Source: Candidatus Limnocylindrales bacterium
Lineage (GTDB): Bacteria; Desulfobacterota; Binatia; UBA1149; CAITLU01
Reading direction: 5' to 3'
Length of the DNA stretch: 64,000 nt
NCBI GenBank assembly: GCA_035626395.1
Contig: DASPNR010000044.1
Coordinates: 124,001 to 188,000, forward strand
Every line of letters begins with the position of its first letter. Position 1 is the first letter of the stretch. The translations under genes were made by a program, and so were the position numbers. Shown here piece by piece: positions 41,618-51,199 of this stretch. The notes beneath the pieces were generated by a model, which was given only the letters and a program-made list of their open reading frames with translations, was not told the origin of the DNA and made no database searches.

Positions 41618-43891
41618 ATGCCCTGCATCGAAAGCACGCCGGAGTTCGTCGCCGCAGCCTATGACCTCATGCGCAAGCGGCTCGAGATCGTCCGCCAGCG
41701 CATCGGCAGGCCGCTGACCCTGGCGCAGAAGATCATTCTGGGTCATCTGGCGCGGCCCGAGCTGGCCGAGCTGGAGGCCGGAGTGAGCTACGTGGAGCTG
41801 AGGCCCGATCGCGTGGCGATGCAGGACGCGACGGCACAGATGGCGCTGCTCCAGTTCATGCAGGCGGGCCGCCCGGCCGTCGCGGTGCCGACCACCGTTC
41901 ATTGCGATCATCTGATCCAGGCCCGCGCCGGCGCCGGCCCCGACACCGACCGCGCGCGCAGCGAAAATGCCGAGGTCTACGATTTCCTGGCCTCGGTGTC
42001 GGCGAAGTACGGGATCGGTTTCTGGAAGCCGGGCTCGGGCATCATCCATCAAGTCGTGCTGGAGAACTATGCGTTTCCCGGCGGCCTCATGATCGGCACC
42101 GACTCGCACACGCCCAATGCCGGCGGTCTCGGCATGTGCGCAGCGGGCGTGGGCGGCGCCGATGCCGTCGACGTGATGGCAGGCTTTCCGTGGGAGGTCC
42201 TGCTGCCGAAGACGATCGGCGTCCGTCTGTTGGGCAGGCTCGAGGGCTGGAGCGCGCCGAAGGACGTCATCCTCAAGCTCTGCGGCATGCTCACCGTCAA
42301 GGGTGGAACCAACAAGATCGTCGAATACTTCGGGCCTGGAACTTCGAGCATCAGCTGCACGGGCAAGGGAACGATCTGCAACATGGGAGCCGAGCTCGGC
42401 GCCACGTGCTCGGTGTTCCCTTTCGACGACCGTATGGCGATCTATCTGCGCGCCACCGGCCGTGCCGCGCTGGCCGATCTGGCCGCCCGCAGCCTCGACC
42501 TCGTCACCGCCGATGCGGAGACCGCGGAGAAGCCGGAGCTCTACTACGACGAGATCGTCGAGATCGACCTTTGCACGCTGGAACCGCACCTGGTCGGCCC
42601 GCATACGCCCGACCTGGCGCGGCCGCTCTCGCAGGTTGCGGCGGCGGCGCGCACCGAGGCGTATCCGCAGCGCGTCACGGCGGCGCTGATCGGCAGCTGC
42701 ACGAACTCCTCCTACGAGGACATCTCGCGTGTCGCGGCAATCGCCGAGGAGGCGGCGGCCCACGGCTACGCCGCCAAGGCCTCGCTGCTGATCAGCCCGG
42801 GAAGCGACATGATCCATGCGGCCATCGCACGCGACGGACAGATGGCGGCGCTGGAGAAGGTCGGTGCACAGGTGCTGGCCAACGCGTGCGGTCCCTGCAT
42901 CGGCCAGTGGAAGCGCGAGGACGTCCGCAAAGGCGATCCCAACTCCATCGTCACCTCCTTCAACCGCAACTTTCCCGGCCGCAACGATTCGAATCCCGAC
43001 ACGCTGGCATTCATCGCCAGCCCCGAGGTGACGCTTGCGCTCGGGCTGGCGGGCTCGCTGTCATTCAATCCGCTCACCGACATGCTGGAGGCGAACGGGC
43101 GGTCTTTTCGGCTGTCGCCGCCGCCGCAGGCGCCCGAGGTTCCCGTGGGCGGCTTCGAGCGCGTGATGACGGGCTATCAGCCGCCCTCCGCCGACCCCGA
43201 GACGGTGGTGGTGAAGGTGCGCAGCGACAGCGAGAGGCTCTCGCTGCTCGACCCGTTTCCGCCGGCAGTCGAAGCGCAGTTCCTGCGCATGCCGCTGCTG
43301 CTGAAGACGCGGGGCAAGACCACCACCGACCACATCAGCCCCGCCGGCCCATGGCTGCGCTACCGCGGCCATCTCGATCGCATCAGCGACAACATGTTCA
43401 CCGGCGCCATCCGTGCGGGAACCGGCGAGCGCGGCATGACGCGCAATCCGCTCACCGGCGAGCAGGGTCAGCCCGTTCCCGCGGTCGCGCGGGCGCTCAA
43501 GGCGGCCGGCCGCCGCTGGGTGGTCGTCGGCGACGAGAACTACGGCGAAGGCTCCAGCCGCGAGCATGCCGCCATGAGCCCGCGACATCTCGGCTGCGCG
43601 GTGGTGCTGACGCGCAGCTTCGCGCGCATTCACGAGTCCAACCTGAAGAAGCAGGGGATCCTGCCGCTGACGTTCTCCAACCCCGCCGACTACGACCGGG
43701 TACGCGAGGACGACGAGCTGTCGATTCCCGCCGCTTTCACGATCGCGCCGGGCAAGCCGCTGCTGATGCTGCTGCACCACCGCGACGGCAGCGAGGACCG
43801 CATCGAAGTCCGCCACTCCTGCAACGCCGAGCAGATCGGCTGGATTCAGGCAGGTGGAGCGCTCAACCTGCTGCGCGCTCCGGCGGCCTAG
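41618..43891 (+). CDS. acn: Aconitate hydratase (aconitase, mitochondrial type)
   Basis: The 757-residue enzyme starts at the ATG at 41618 with CGGAG upstream. The main domain has GTDSHTPNAGGLGMCAAGVG. The three [4Fe-4S] ligands are Cys in LIGSCTNSSYEDI and in the CxxC of ANACGPCIGQW. FNRNFPGRNDSNP is a conserved active-site loop, and the swivel domain has GDENYGEGSSREHAAMSPRH. The length and order fit the mitochondrial-type aconitase, not the longer AcnA or AcnB. It interconverts citrate and isocitrate in the TCA cycle. It converges on gltX, and their stops overlap by four bases (CTAG). Confidence 0.96.
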   Translation: MPCIESTPEFVAAAYDLMRKRLEIVRQRIGRPLTLAQKIILGHLARPELAELEAGVSYVELRPDRVAMQDATAQMALLQFMQAGRPAVAVPTTVHCDHLIQARAGAGPDTDRARSENAEVYDFLASVSAKYGIGFWKPGSGIIHQVVLENYAFPGGLMIGTDSHTPNAGGLGMCAAGVGGADAVDVMAGFPWEVLLPKTIGVRLLGRLEGWSAPKDVILKLCGMLTVKGGTNKIVEYFGPGTSSISCTGKGTICNMGAELGATCSVFPFDDRMAIYLRATGRAALADLAARSLDLVTADAETAEKPELYYDEIVEIDLCTLEPHLVGPHTPDLARPLSQVAAAARTEAYPQRVTAALIGSCTNSSYEDISRVAAIAEEAAAHGYAAKASLLISPGSDMIHAAIARDGQMAALEKVGAQVLANACGPCIGQWKREDVRKGDPNSIVTSFNRNFPGRNDSNPDTLAFIASPEVTLALGLAGSLSFNPLTDMLEANGRSFRLSPPPQAPEVPVGGFERVMTGYQPPSADPETVVVKVRSDSERLSLLDPFPPAVEAQFLRMPLLLKTRGKTTTDHISPAGPWLRYRGHLDRISDNMFTGAIRAGTGERGMTRNPLTGEQGQPVPAVARALKAAGRRWVVVGDENYGEGSSREHAAMSPRHLGCAVVLTRSFARIHESNLKKQGILPLTFSNPADYDRVREDDELSIPAAFTIAPGKPLLMLLHHRDGSEDRIEVRHSCNAEQIGWIQAGGALNLLRAPAA

Positions 43892-45345
43892 CCGGCGGCA
43901 TCGCTAGAGCCGAGCGCGCCCGCGGGTCTGGTCCGCAGCCCGCCCGATGCCGCGGCATCGCAGGCTGAACGTATGCGCGACGCCGTCCGCTCGCGTCCGA
44001 GCACCGCGCACAGCTCGAAGATGCCGGGGCTCGCGGTCGCGCCCGTCAGCGCGACGCGAGCAGGCTGCGCGAGCGCACCGAGCTTGATCCCTTGCTCCTC
44101 GCACACGGCGCGAAAGACACCCTCGATGCCCGGAGCCTCCCACGGCTCCAGCGTCTGCAGGCGGTCGCACAGCGCCAGCAGCCGCGCCCTCTCCCCTTCG
44201 CCAAGAAATTTCTCGGCGGCCTTGGCGTCGTATTCGATCTCGTCGCGCACCAGCGGCTCGAGCTGATCGGCCAGCTCGACCAGCGTACGCGCGCGCTCGC
44301 GCACGAGTGCCACGGCCTGCTCGAGCCAGCCCTCGTCGCGGCCGCCATGCCCGCGCTCGGCCAGGATCGGCCGGACATGGCGCGTCAGCTCCTCGAGGCC
44401 GAGCGCTCGCATGTGCTGCGCATTCACCCACGAGTACTTCTCGATATCCCAGGCTGCGGCAGCCTTGTTGATGCCGGCCGGATCGAACAGCTCGATCAGC
44501 TCCTGCCTGGTAAAGACCTCCTGGTCGCCGTGCGACCAGCCGAGGCGGGCCAGGTAGTTGATGGTGGCCTCCGGCAGGAAGCCCGCGTCGCGATAGGCCA
44601 GGACGGAGGTGGCGCCGTGGCGCTTGGACAGCCGCGTTCGGTCCTGCCCCACGATCAGCGGCATGTGCCCATAGACCGGCGGCCTGGCGCCGAGGGCGGC
44701 GAAGATCTGCATCTGCCGCGGCGTATTGGTGATGTGGTCTTCCCCGCGCAGGATGTGCGTGATCCCCATGTCGATGTCGTCGGCAACGTTGACGAGATGG
44801 AACATCGGACTGCCGTCCGAGCGTACGATGACGAAGTCGTCGAGCTCGCGGTTCTCGAACGCGATGACGCCGCGAATGACGTCGGTCATGATCGTCTGTC
44901 CGTCCAGCGGCACCTTGAGCCGCACAACGCTTCGCCGCCCTGCCACCGGCTGGTGTCCGGCATCACGGCAGGTGCGATCGTACGCCGGCGTCCGGCCGGC
45001 GGCTTGAGCGGCCTGCCGTTTGGCCTCGAGCTCCTCTGGCGTGCACAGACAATGATAGGCATGGCCGCTGGCGAGCAGGCGATCGATGACCTGCTCGTAA
45101 TAGTCGCCGCGCCGCGACTGGTAGTAGGGGCCCTCGTCGTAGGAGAGCCCCAGCCAGCTCAGGGCTTCCAGGATCGAACGAGTGAATTCCTCGGTCGATC
45201 GCTCACGGTCGCTGTCTTCGATCCGCAGCACGAAGTGTCCGCTGTGCCGGCGGGCATGAAGGTAGTTGAACAGCGCCGTGCGGGCGCCGCCGATGTGCAG
45301 ATGGCCGGTGGGGCTGGGTGCAAAACGCGTGCGAATGGCCTGCAT
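43888..45345 (-). CDS. gltX: Glutamyl-tRNA synthetase
   Basis: The 485-residue class Ib synthetase starts at the ATG at 45345 (MQAIRTRFAPSPTGHLHIGG). The HIGH-type motif is HLHIGGART and the KMSKS-type motif is RLSKRHGATSV. HCLCTPEELEAKRQ followed by YDRTCRD may be a zinc-type insertion. YSWVNAQHMRAL begins the anticodon-binding part. It charges tRNA-Glu, two genes for which are in this window. Whether it also charges tRNA-Gln cannot be told without knowing about glnS and gatCAB. The extra residues at the C-terminus (RTRPAGALGSSDAAG) are probably an unstructured tail. Confidence 0.96.
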   Translation of the reverse strand: MQAIRTRFAPSPTGHLHIGGARTALFNYLHARRHSGHFVLRIEDSDRERSTEEFTRSILEALSWLGLSYDEGPYYQSRRGDYYEQVIDRLLASGHAYHCLCTPEELEAKRQAAQAAGRTPAYDRTCRDAGHQPVAGRRSVVRLKVPLDGQTIMTDVIRGVIAFENRELDDFVIVRSDGSPMFHLVNVADDIDMGITHILRGEDHITNTPRQMQIFAALGARPPVYGHMPLIVGQDRTRLSKRHGATSVLAYRDAGFLPEATINYLARLGWSHGDQEVFTRQELIELFDPAGINKAAAAWDIEKYSWVNAQHMRALGLEELTRHVRPILAERGHGGRDEGWLEQAVALVRERARTLVELADQLEPLVRDEIEYDAKAAEKFLGEGERARLLALCDRLQTLEPWEAPGIEGVFRAVCEEQGIKLGALAQPARVALTGATASPGIFELCAVLGRERTASRIRSACDAAASGGLRTRPAGALGSSDAAG

Positions 45346-45933
45346 GCGCGAATGAACCAGATGGTCGCGTCGAAGAAAAATCGATGGAGCGCTCTGGCGA
45401 ACATGCCGCGTCACGCGCGAAGGGCCCGGCCTGTGCCAGGCCGCGCTGCCGGCCGACGCGCCGTCCGCTGCCGACTTGGGCCTGCAGCACGCCATCGCCG
45501 CTCCCGTGTCTGGCGTCGCTGCCGATCCGGCGCGCGTTGCGCGCCGCTGCCGCCGGCCATGGCGACACGGCCTCGCAGCAGCGCACCTTACCGGCTTTTG
45601 TCAAGACGGGATCACCAGGAACGGCCAATGCTCAACTGCTCGGCTGCATCGGGCTTCGCCGCGCGAGACTGCGCAGGTGCAAGACATGCCTCGCCGCTTT
45701 GCGTCGCGGAGGTTTTCGCGCACGCGCACAGGGTCGCCGGCGCAGGTACTCGGATTGCTGTGCGTTTATCGTATTGCCCTCCTCCAAGTGCGGGCGCATA
45801 ATTTTTTTCCATGAAGGCGTTGAAGGGTGTGCACGCATGGCACGTTTAAAGGAGGGAGGAGGGAACCGCGGCGACCCAGACGAGCGCTGCTCGTCGGCCG
45901 CGTCGTCACCGACCTGATGGGAGGAGCGGACAT
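45346..45933. other. Intergenic region before the prkA operon, no gene supported
   Basis: This 588-base stretch separates the divergent gltX and prkA genes. I find no convincing gene; open frames in it are Arg- and Ala-rich and overlap gltX out of frame. Near the prkA end an AT-rich patch (ATAATTTTTTT, 45797-45808) may be part of the promoter, and GGGAGGAGC before the ATG at 45934 is a strong ribosome binding site. The long leader suggests complex regulation of the operon. Confidence 0.5.
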
Positions 45934-47865
45934 ATGGACGAGTCACCAAGGACCTTCGAGGACATCATACGGGCAGACCGCGCATCAGGCGCCGAACTGG
46001 AATGGCGCGGCAGCTTCCTCGACTATCTCGAAAAGGTTCGGCTCGATCCTTCCATAGCCAAGCTCGCCCACGCCCGCGTCTACGACATCATCACGAGCCA
46101 CGGCGTTCATGAGCTGACCGAAAGCGAACGTGGCAGCGGTCTTTACCCTGACGGGGTCACTCGAGTCTTCCCGTTCTTCTCCGATCACTTCTTCGGGATC
46201 GAAAAGGTTACCGGCCAGATCGTTCGATACTTCCACTCGGCCGCGCTCAAGGGTGAGGAAGCGCGCCAGGTGCTCTACCTGATGGGACCCGTGGGTTCGG
46301 GCAAGAGCTCGCTGGTCGACCGTATCCACGCCGCGCTGGAGGAGGGACCGCCCTTTTACGCCATCGTCGGCTGTCCGATGCACGAGGAGCCGCTGCACCT
46401 GATCCCTCGCCATCTGCGTCGCGAGTTCGAGAAGATGCTCGGCGTCCACATCGAAGGCGACCTGTGCCCTGTGTGCCGCTTCCGGCTGCAGAACGACTTC
46501 GGCGGACGATACGAGGAAGTTCCGGTGGAGACGATGCGTTATTCGCGCCGGCACCGCATCGGCATCGGCGTCGTGCCGCCGGTGGACCCGAACAACCAGG
46601 ACACCTCCGTCCTGATCGGCAGCGAGGACATCTCCAAGCTCGATCAATACTCCGAGGGCGACCCGCGCGTGCTCGATCTCAACGGCGCGCTCAATGTCGC
46701 CAACCGCGGAATCTGCGAATTCATCGAGGTCTTCAAGAACGATACCGAGTACCTGCATGCCATGATCACCGCCACGCAGGAGAAGGTGATCCCGGCGCCC
46801 GGCCGGCACGGACTCGTCTACGTCGACGCCGTCATCGCGGCGCATTCGAACGAAGCGGAGTGGCAGAAGTTTCGCGCCGACCACACCAACGAGGCGATTC
46901 TCGATCGAATCGTGGTCGTGAAGGTCCCCTACAACCTGCGCCTCTCCGAAGAGGTGAAGATCTACAAGAAGATCATCGAGCGCAGCGACTTCGCCGCGCA
47001 CATCGCGCCGCACACACTGGAGGTCGCCTCCATGTTCGCGATCCTGTCGCGGCTGGAGCCGACGCAGAAGTGCGACCTGATGACGAAGCTGAAGATCTAC
47101 AACGGCGAGGAGGTCCTCGAGAAGGGCCGCACCAAGAAGATCGACGTCACCGAGTTGCGCGGCGATTCCAAGCGCGAGGGCATGGACGGAATCTCGACGC
47201 GCTTCATCATGAAGGCCCTCGACAATGCGCTTTCCGACGGCTCCTCGGGCAACTGCATCAATCCTATCAGCGTGCGCGAAGCGCTGGTCTCGATGGTGCG
47301 CGAGCACGACTTCCCGGACGACACCCGCAAGCGTTATCTCGAGATGCTGCAGGACACCCTGAACAAGGAGTACCAGGAGGTCCTCGAGAAGGAGATCACC
47401 AAGGCCTTCGTGTTCTCGTTCTCCGAGCAGGCCGAGTCGCTGTTCCAGAACTACCTCGACCATGCCGAAGCCTACGTGAACAAGGGCAAGGTCAAGGACC
47501 GCAACACGGGCGAGGAGCTGCAGCCGGACGAGGCGTTCCTCAAATCGATCGAGGAGCAGATCGCGGTCATCGGCTCGGCTGCCGAGGGCTTCCGCCAGGA
47601 CGTGATCTCCTACCTGTGGTCGAGCACGCGCCGCGGCGTCAAGGTCAGCTACGAAAGCTACGAGCCCTTGCGGCAGGCCATCGAGAAGAAGCTCATGTCC
47701 TCGGTCCGCGACCTGTCGCGCATCGTCACGCGCGCCACGACGCGCGACGAGGAGCAGAACACCAAGTACTCCGCGATGGTGCAGAACCTGCTCGAAAACG
47801 GGTACTGCCGCCACTGCGTGGACGTGGTGCTCAAGTACGCGGCCAATCATCTCTGGAAGGACTGA
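45934..47865 (+). CDS. prkA: PrkA-family serine protein kinase
   Basis: The 643-residue protein has the full PrkA build. A large AAA+ domain carries Walker A (GPVGSGKS, residues 118-125) after the signature FPFFSDHFFGIEKV, and IVGCPMHEEPLHLIPRHLR and CPVCRFRL form the Cys-containing insert. The C-terminal part contains the kinase region ending in CRHCVDVVLKYAANHLWKD. Family members are implicated in stress, starvation and nitrogen-limitation responses. The gene is followed at once by yhbH and spoVR, the operon partners seen in many bacteria, with spacings of 21 bases and a 4-base overlap. Together they probably form one stress-response module. Confidence 0.96.
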   Translation: MDESPRTFEDIIRADRASGAELEWRGSFLDYLEKVRLDPSIAKLAHARVYDIITSHGVHELTESERGSGLYPDGVTRVFPFFSDHFFGIEKVTGQIVRYFHSAALKGEEARQVLYLMGPVGSGKSSLVDRIHAALEEGPPFYAIVGCPMHEEPLHLIPRHLRREFEKMLGVHIEGDLCPVCRFRLQNDFGGRYEEVPVETMRYSRRHRIGIGVVPPVDPNNQDTSVLIGSEDISKLDQYSEGDPRVLDLNGALNVANRGICEFIEVFKNDTEYLHAMITATQEKVIPAPGRHGLVYVDAVIAAHSNEAEWQKFRADHTNEAILDRIVVVKVPYNLRLSEEVKIYKKIIERSDFAAHIAPHTLEVASMFAILSRLEPTQKCDLMTKLKIYNGEEVLEKGRTKKIDVTELRGDSKREGMDGISTRFIMKALDNALSDGSSGNCINPISVREALVSMVREHDFPDDTRKRYLEMLQDTLNKEYQEVLEKEITKAFVFSFSEQAESLFQNYLDHAEAYVNKGKVKDRNTGEELQPDEAFLKSIEEQIAVIGSAAEGFRQDVISYLWSSTRRGVKVSYESYEPLRQAIEKKLMSSVRDLSRIVTRATTRDEEQNTKYSAMVQNLLENGYCRHCVDVVLKYAANHLWKD

Positions 47866-47886
47866 AGCTGACCGCGGGCTCGTCCC

Positions 47887-49062
47887 ATGGGAAGTTTCCG
47901 TCCCAAGCGTGAGATCTCCGGTGACCGCAGCGCGGGCGATCGCCTGCGGCACCGGCAGAAGGTCCGTTCCTCCATCCGCGAGAACATCGCCGACATCATC
48001 GCGGAGGAATCGATCATCGGCCGCTCCGGCGACCAGATCATCAAGGTGCCGATCCGCGGCGTCCGCGAGTACAGGTTCATCTACGGCGAGAATGCGCCCG
48101 GCGTCGGAGAAGGCGCCGGCGAGGAGCTGCAGCGCGGCGACGTGATCGCCCAGGACGGCGAAAAGGGCCAGGGCAAGCAGGGCGAAGGCGGCGACCGGCC
48201 CGGCGTCGACTACTACGAGACCGAGGTCACGCTGGACGAGCTCATCGGCATGATGTTCGAGGACCTGGAGCTGCCCAATCTCGAGCGCAAGCCGATGGCC
48301 CAGATCGAGGCGCTGCGCAACACCCGCCGCAAGGGCTACCGCTCGGTCGGTCTTCGCGTGCGGCTCGACAAACGACGCACCGTTCGCGAGCGCATGAAGC
48401 GCGTGATCTCGAGGAAGACGGTCGGCACCGGCCGCAGCGACCAGCGCGTCCCGTTCCACCTGCAGGACCTGCGCTACCGCCACCGCACCGCCGAGGTGCA
48501 TCCGGAGTCCAACGCCGTGGTCATGTGCATCATGGACACCTCCGGCTCCATGGACAAGACCAAGAAGTACCTGGCGCGCAGCTTCTTCTTCCTGCTTTAC
48601 CAGTTCGTGCGGCGGCGCTACGAGCACGTCGAGGTCGTCTTCATCGCGCACGACATCGAAGCCAACGAAGTCACCGAGGACGAGTTCTTCCACAAGGGCG
48701 AGTCCGGCGGCACCTTCGTGTCTTCCGGCTATCGCAAGGCCCTCGACGTCGTCAACGACCGCTATCATCCGGCGCTCTGGAACATCTACGCGTTCCATTG
48801 CAGCGACGGCGACAACTTCGGATCCGACACTCCCACCGCCATCAAGGCCGTCCAGGCCCTGTGCGAAGTGGCGAACCTCGTCGGTTACGGCGAGATCAAG
48901 CCGCGCGGCGCCGGCTTCTACGGCAGCTCGCTGCTGGACACGTTCAAGCGCGTGGGCACCGACAACTTCCGCACCGTGCTCATCGAGCGCAAGGAAGACG
49001 TCTGGCCGAGCTTCCGCGCCTTCCTCACCGGCGAGCGCGTCCAGGCCGAGGCCTCTTCATGA
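47887..49062 (+). CDS. yhbH: YeaH/YhbH (DUF444) protein with a von Willebrand A-like fold
   Basis: A 391-residue protein. SGDRSAGDRLRHRQKVRSSI and DIIAEESIIGRSGDQIIKVP are the conserved N-terminus. After a Gly/Lys/Glu-rich linker (residues 75-105), the VWA-like domain has a MIDAS-type DTSGSMDKTKKYLARSFFF (Asp217 to Ser221) and FHCSDGDNFGSDTPTAIKAV. The family is always found with PrkA and SpoVR-like proteins. Its molecular role is not firmly known, but it is a likely target or partner of the PrkA kinase. The ATG lies 21 bases after prkA, and its stop overlaps the spoVR start (ATGA). Confidence 0.95.
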   Translation: MGSFRPKREISGDRSAGDRLRHRQKVRSSIRENIADIIAEESIIGRSGDQIIKVPIRGVREYRFIYGENAPGVGEGAGEELQRGDVIAQDGEKGQGKQGEGGDRPGVDYYETEVTLDELIGMMFEDLELPNLERKPMAQIEALRNTRRKGYRSVGLRVRLDKRRTVRERMKRVISRKTVGTGRSDQRVPFHLQDLRYRHRTAEVHPESNAVVMCIMDTSGSMDKTKKYLARSFFFLLYQFVRRRYEHVEVVFIAHDIEANEVTEDEFFHKGESGGTFVSSGYRKALDVVNDRYHPALWNIYAFHCSDGDNFGSDTPTAIKAVQALCEVANLVGYGEIKPRGAGFYGSSLLDTFKRVGTDNFRTVLIERKEDVWPSFRAFLTGERVQAEASS

Positions 49063-50474
49063 ACCTGGACCTGCGCGAGCTGGAAGACTGGGACAAGCGC
49101 ATCATGGACAAGGCCGTCGCCTACGGCCTGGACTGCTTTCCTCAGGATTTCGAGATCTGCGACCACGAGGAGATGATCGGCTACATGGCCTACTCGGGCA
49201 TGCCGTCGCGCTACTCGCACTGGTCGTTCGGCAAGGCATTCGAGCGCCTGAAAACTCTCTACCACTACGGCGTCCAGGGCCTTCCCTACGAGATGGTGAT
49301 CAATTCGAACCCGTCTCTGGCCTACCTGATGGGCGACAACTCGCTGTGCCTGAACGTGCTGACGATGGCGCACGTCTACGGGCACAACGACTTCTTCAAG
49401 AACAACTTCGGCTTCTCGCGGACGCGCCCCGAGTTCACCCTGCCGACATTCAAATCGCACGCGGCCAGGGTGCGGAAGTATCTGGAGGATCCCAGCATCG
49501 GCGTGGCCCGCGTCGAGCCGGTCCTGGATGCCGCCCATGCGCTGTCCCTGCAGTGCCGGCGCAACCTGTTCGTGCGCAAGATGCGTCCGGCCGAGCAGCT
49601 CGAGAGCCTCTACGAGGCCGCCCAGCCGCGTCGCGACCCGTACAGCAACATCCACAAGAAGACCGACTACGTCGAGCCCGATCTCAGAAAGGTCCCTCTG
49701 CAGCCCGAAGAGGACCTGCTTCTCTTCGTGCGCGACTACAACCCTTTCCTGGCCGACTGGCAGCGCGACCTCATCACCATCGTCGCCGAGGAGACACACT
49801 ACTTCCTGCCCCAGATCGAGACCAAGATCATGAACGAGGGCTGGGCCAGCTTCTTCCATTATCACATCATGAACAGCCTGGACCTTCCGCAGGCGCTGGC
49901 CATCGAGTTCATGATCCACCACAACGCGGTGATCCGGCCGGCTCCTGGAGGGCTGAACCCGTACCACATCGGGTTTCGCGTCTGGGACGCGATCTACCGG
50001 AGCCACGAGGGCGACGGCCCGATCGACCTCTCCCGCGACAACGCGGGGCGCAGGGCGATCTTTGCGGCGCGCGAGTGCGAGCGTGACAGCTCTTTCCTGC
50101 GCCGCTTCCTCACGGAGCGACTGGCTCGCGAGCTTGGCCTGTTCGAATTCACCGACCGGCGCGGCGAGCGCGTCGTCAGCGAAGTGGCCGACGAGGACGG
50201 CTGGGAGAAGATCAAGACCTCGCTCGTCCGCAGCGTCGGAATGGGGTCGGTGCCGGTCATCAAGGTCATCGATGCGGACTATCGTGGCGCTCGCGTGTTG
50301 CTGCTCGAGCACGATTTCGAGGGCCGCGAGCTGAAGCTCGCCGATGCCGAGAAGACGCTGGCGTACATCTTTCAGCTATGGGGCCGTGAGGTCGCGCTGA
50401 AGACGGTCGTCGGCGGACGACCGACGCTCCTGGTCTTCAACGACCAGGGCTTCTCCACGAAGAGTCCGTCCTAG
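49059..50474 (+). CDS. spoVR: SpoVR-family protein
   Basis: The 471-residue protein starts at the ATG at 49059, which overlaps the yhbH stop. The family signature is visible: LDCFPQDFEICDHEEMIGYM, SRYSHWSFGKAFERLKT, LPYEMVINSNPSLAYLMGDN, VYGHNDFFKNN and, later, AEETHYFLPQIETKIMNEGW with SFFHYHIMNSL. His and Glu residues in these motifs suggest a metal-type active site of the ferritin-like or oxygenase kind, but the reaction is not known. It is the last gene of the prkA-yhbH-spoVR operon, a conserved stress module in many bacteria, not only sporulators. Confidence 0.95.
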   Translation: MNLDLRELEDWDKRIMDKAVAYGLDCFPQDFEICDHEEMIGYMAYSGMPSRYSHWSFGKAFERLKTLYHYGVQGLPYEMVINSNPSLAYLMGDNSLCLNVLTMAHVYGHNDFFKNNFGFSRTRPEFTLPTFKSHAARVRKYLEDPSIGVARVEPVLDAAHALSLQCRRNLFVRKMRPAEQLESLYEAAQPRRDPYSNIHKKTDYVEPDLRKVPLQPEEDLLLFVRDYNPFLADWQRDLITIVAEETHYFLPQIETKIMNEGWASFFHYHIMNSLDLPQALAIEFMIHHNAVIRPAPGGLNPYHIGFRVWDAIYRSHEGDGPIDLSRDNAGRRAIFAARECERDSSFLRRFLTERLARELGLFEFTDRRGERVVSEVADEDGWEKIKTSLVRSVGMGSVPVIKVIDADYRGARVLLLEHDFEGRELKLADAEKTLAYIFQLWGREVALKTVVGGRPTLLVFNDQGFSTKSPS

Positions 50475-50613
50475 GTAGGATCTCCGACGGACGACGATAG
50501 CGGCGCGGGTGCTTCGTTGCGTCGCTCGGGGCCCGCTCCAGCCCGCTTGCGCTCACGCCTCGCGCCGCGCCTCGCATACGAACCACTCTCGTCGCCCGCG
50601 CTCGAACACCGGA

Positions 50614-51099
50614 TCACAGATCGATCAGGGCGATGGCGTGGGCTTCGACGGCTTGCCACGCGCCGATCGCGCCGATGCTGTCGCCGCTCTTGGCCTTGAC
50701 CGATATGCGGGTGAAGTCGACGCCGAGGGCCGCGGCGACCGCGGCGCGCATCGCATCGATGTGCGGAGCGATGCGGGGGCGCTCGATGACGATGGTGACG
50801 TCGACGTTGACGATGGTGGCAGCAGCCTCGCCGAGCAGACGCGCGACGTGGGCGAGGAAGACGGTCGAGTCGGCATTCCTCCAACGCGCGTCGCTGGAGG
50901 GAAAGAACGTGCCCAGGTCGCCCAGCGCAGCGGCACCGAGCAGCGCATCGCAGATGGCGTGGGCGGCCGCATCGCCGTCGGAGTGACCGAGCGCGCCGCG
51001 CTCGCTCTCGACCGTCACGCACCCGAGCCGCAAAGGCCGGCCTTCGACGAGACGGTGAATGTCGTAGCCCTGTCCGATTCGCAGCACGTCGCTCTCCAT
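50614..51099 (-). CDS. ispF: 2-C-methyl-D-erythritol 2,4-cyclodiphosphate synthase
   Basis: The 161-residue enzyme starts at the ATG at 51099. GYDIHRLVEGRPLRLG supplies Asp13 and His15, and GALGHSDGDAAAHAICDALL supplies His47, the zinc ligands. DLGTFFPSSDARW and KAKSGDSIGAIG complete the family motifs. It makes the cyclic diphosphate intermediate of the MEP pathway for isoprenoids. It is not fused to ispD here. It is divergent from the histidine kinase at 51200, with 100 bases between. Nothing is visible in 50475-50613. Confidence 0.96.
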   Translation of the reverse strand: MESDVLRIGQGYDIHRLVEGRPLRLGCVTVESERGALGHSDGDAAAHAICDALLGAAALGDLGTFFPSSDARWRNADSTVFLAHVARLLGEAAATIVNVDVTIVIERPRIAPHIDAMRAAVAAALGVDFTRISVKAKSGDSIGAIGAWQAVEAHAIALIDL

Positions 51100-51199
51100 G
51101 GCCGCTGGCCGGTTTGGCCGCGCGTCCGCGCATGTTAGCATCCGGCCGATCGTTTTTCCGATCGCCCATGCGCCAGCCTCGCTCGTGACTTCGCACGCA

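Noticed and set aside
45838..45844. Sigma-54-like TGGCACG before prkA
   Set aside because: The -12 element (TTGC) is missing at the right spacing; AAGG is found there.
45318..45917. 199-residue open frame in the gltX-prkA gap
   Set aside because: It is Arg- and Ala-rich, overlaps gltX, and shows no ribosome binding site or domain.
45985..48798. 937-residue open frame antisense to prkA and yhbH
   Set aside because: It mirrors the codon bias of the real genes, with long runs of Asp, Val and Leu and no domain.
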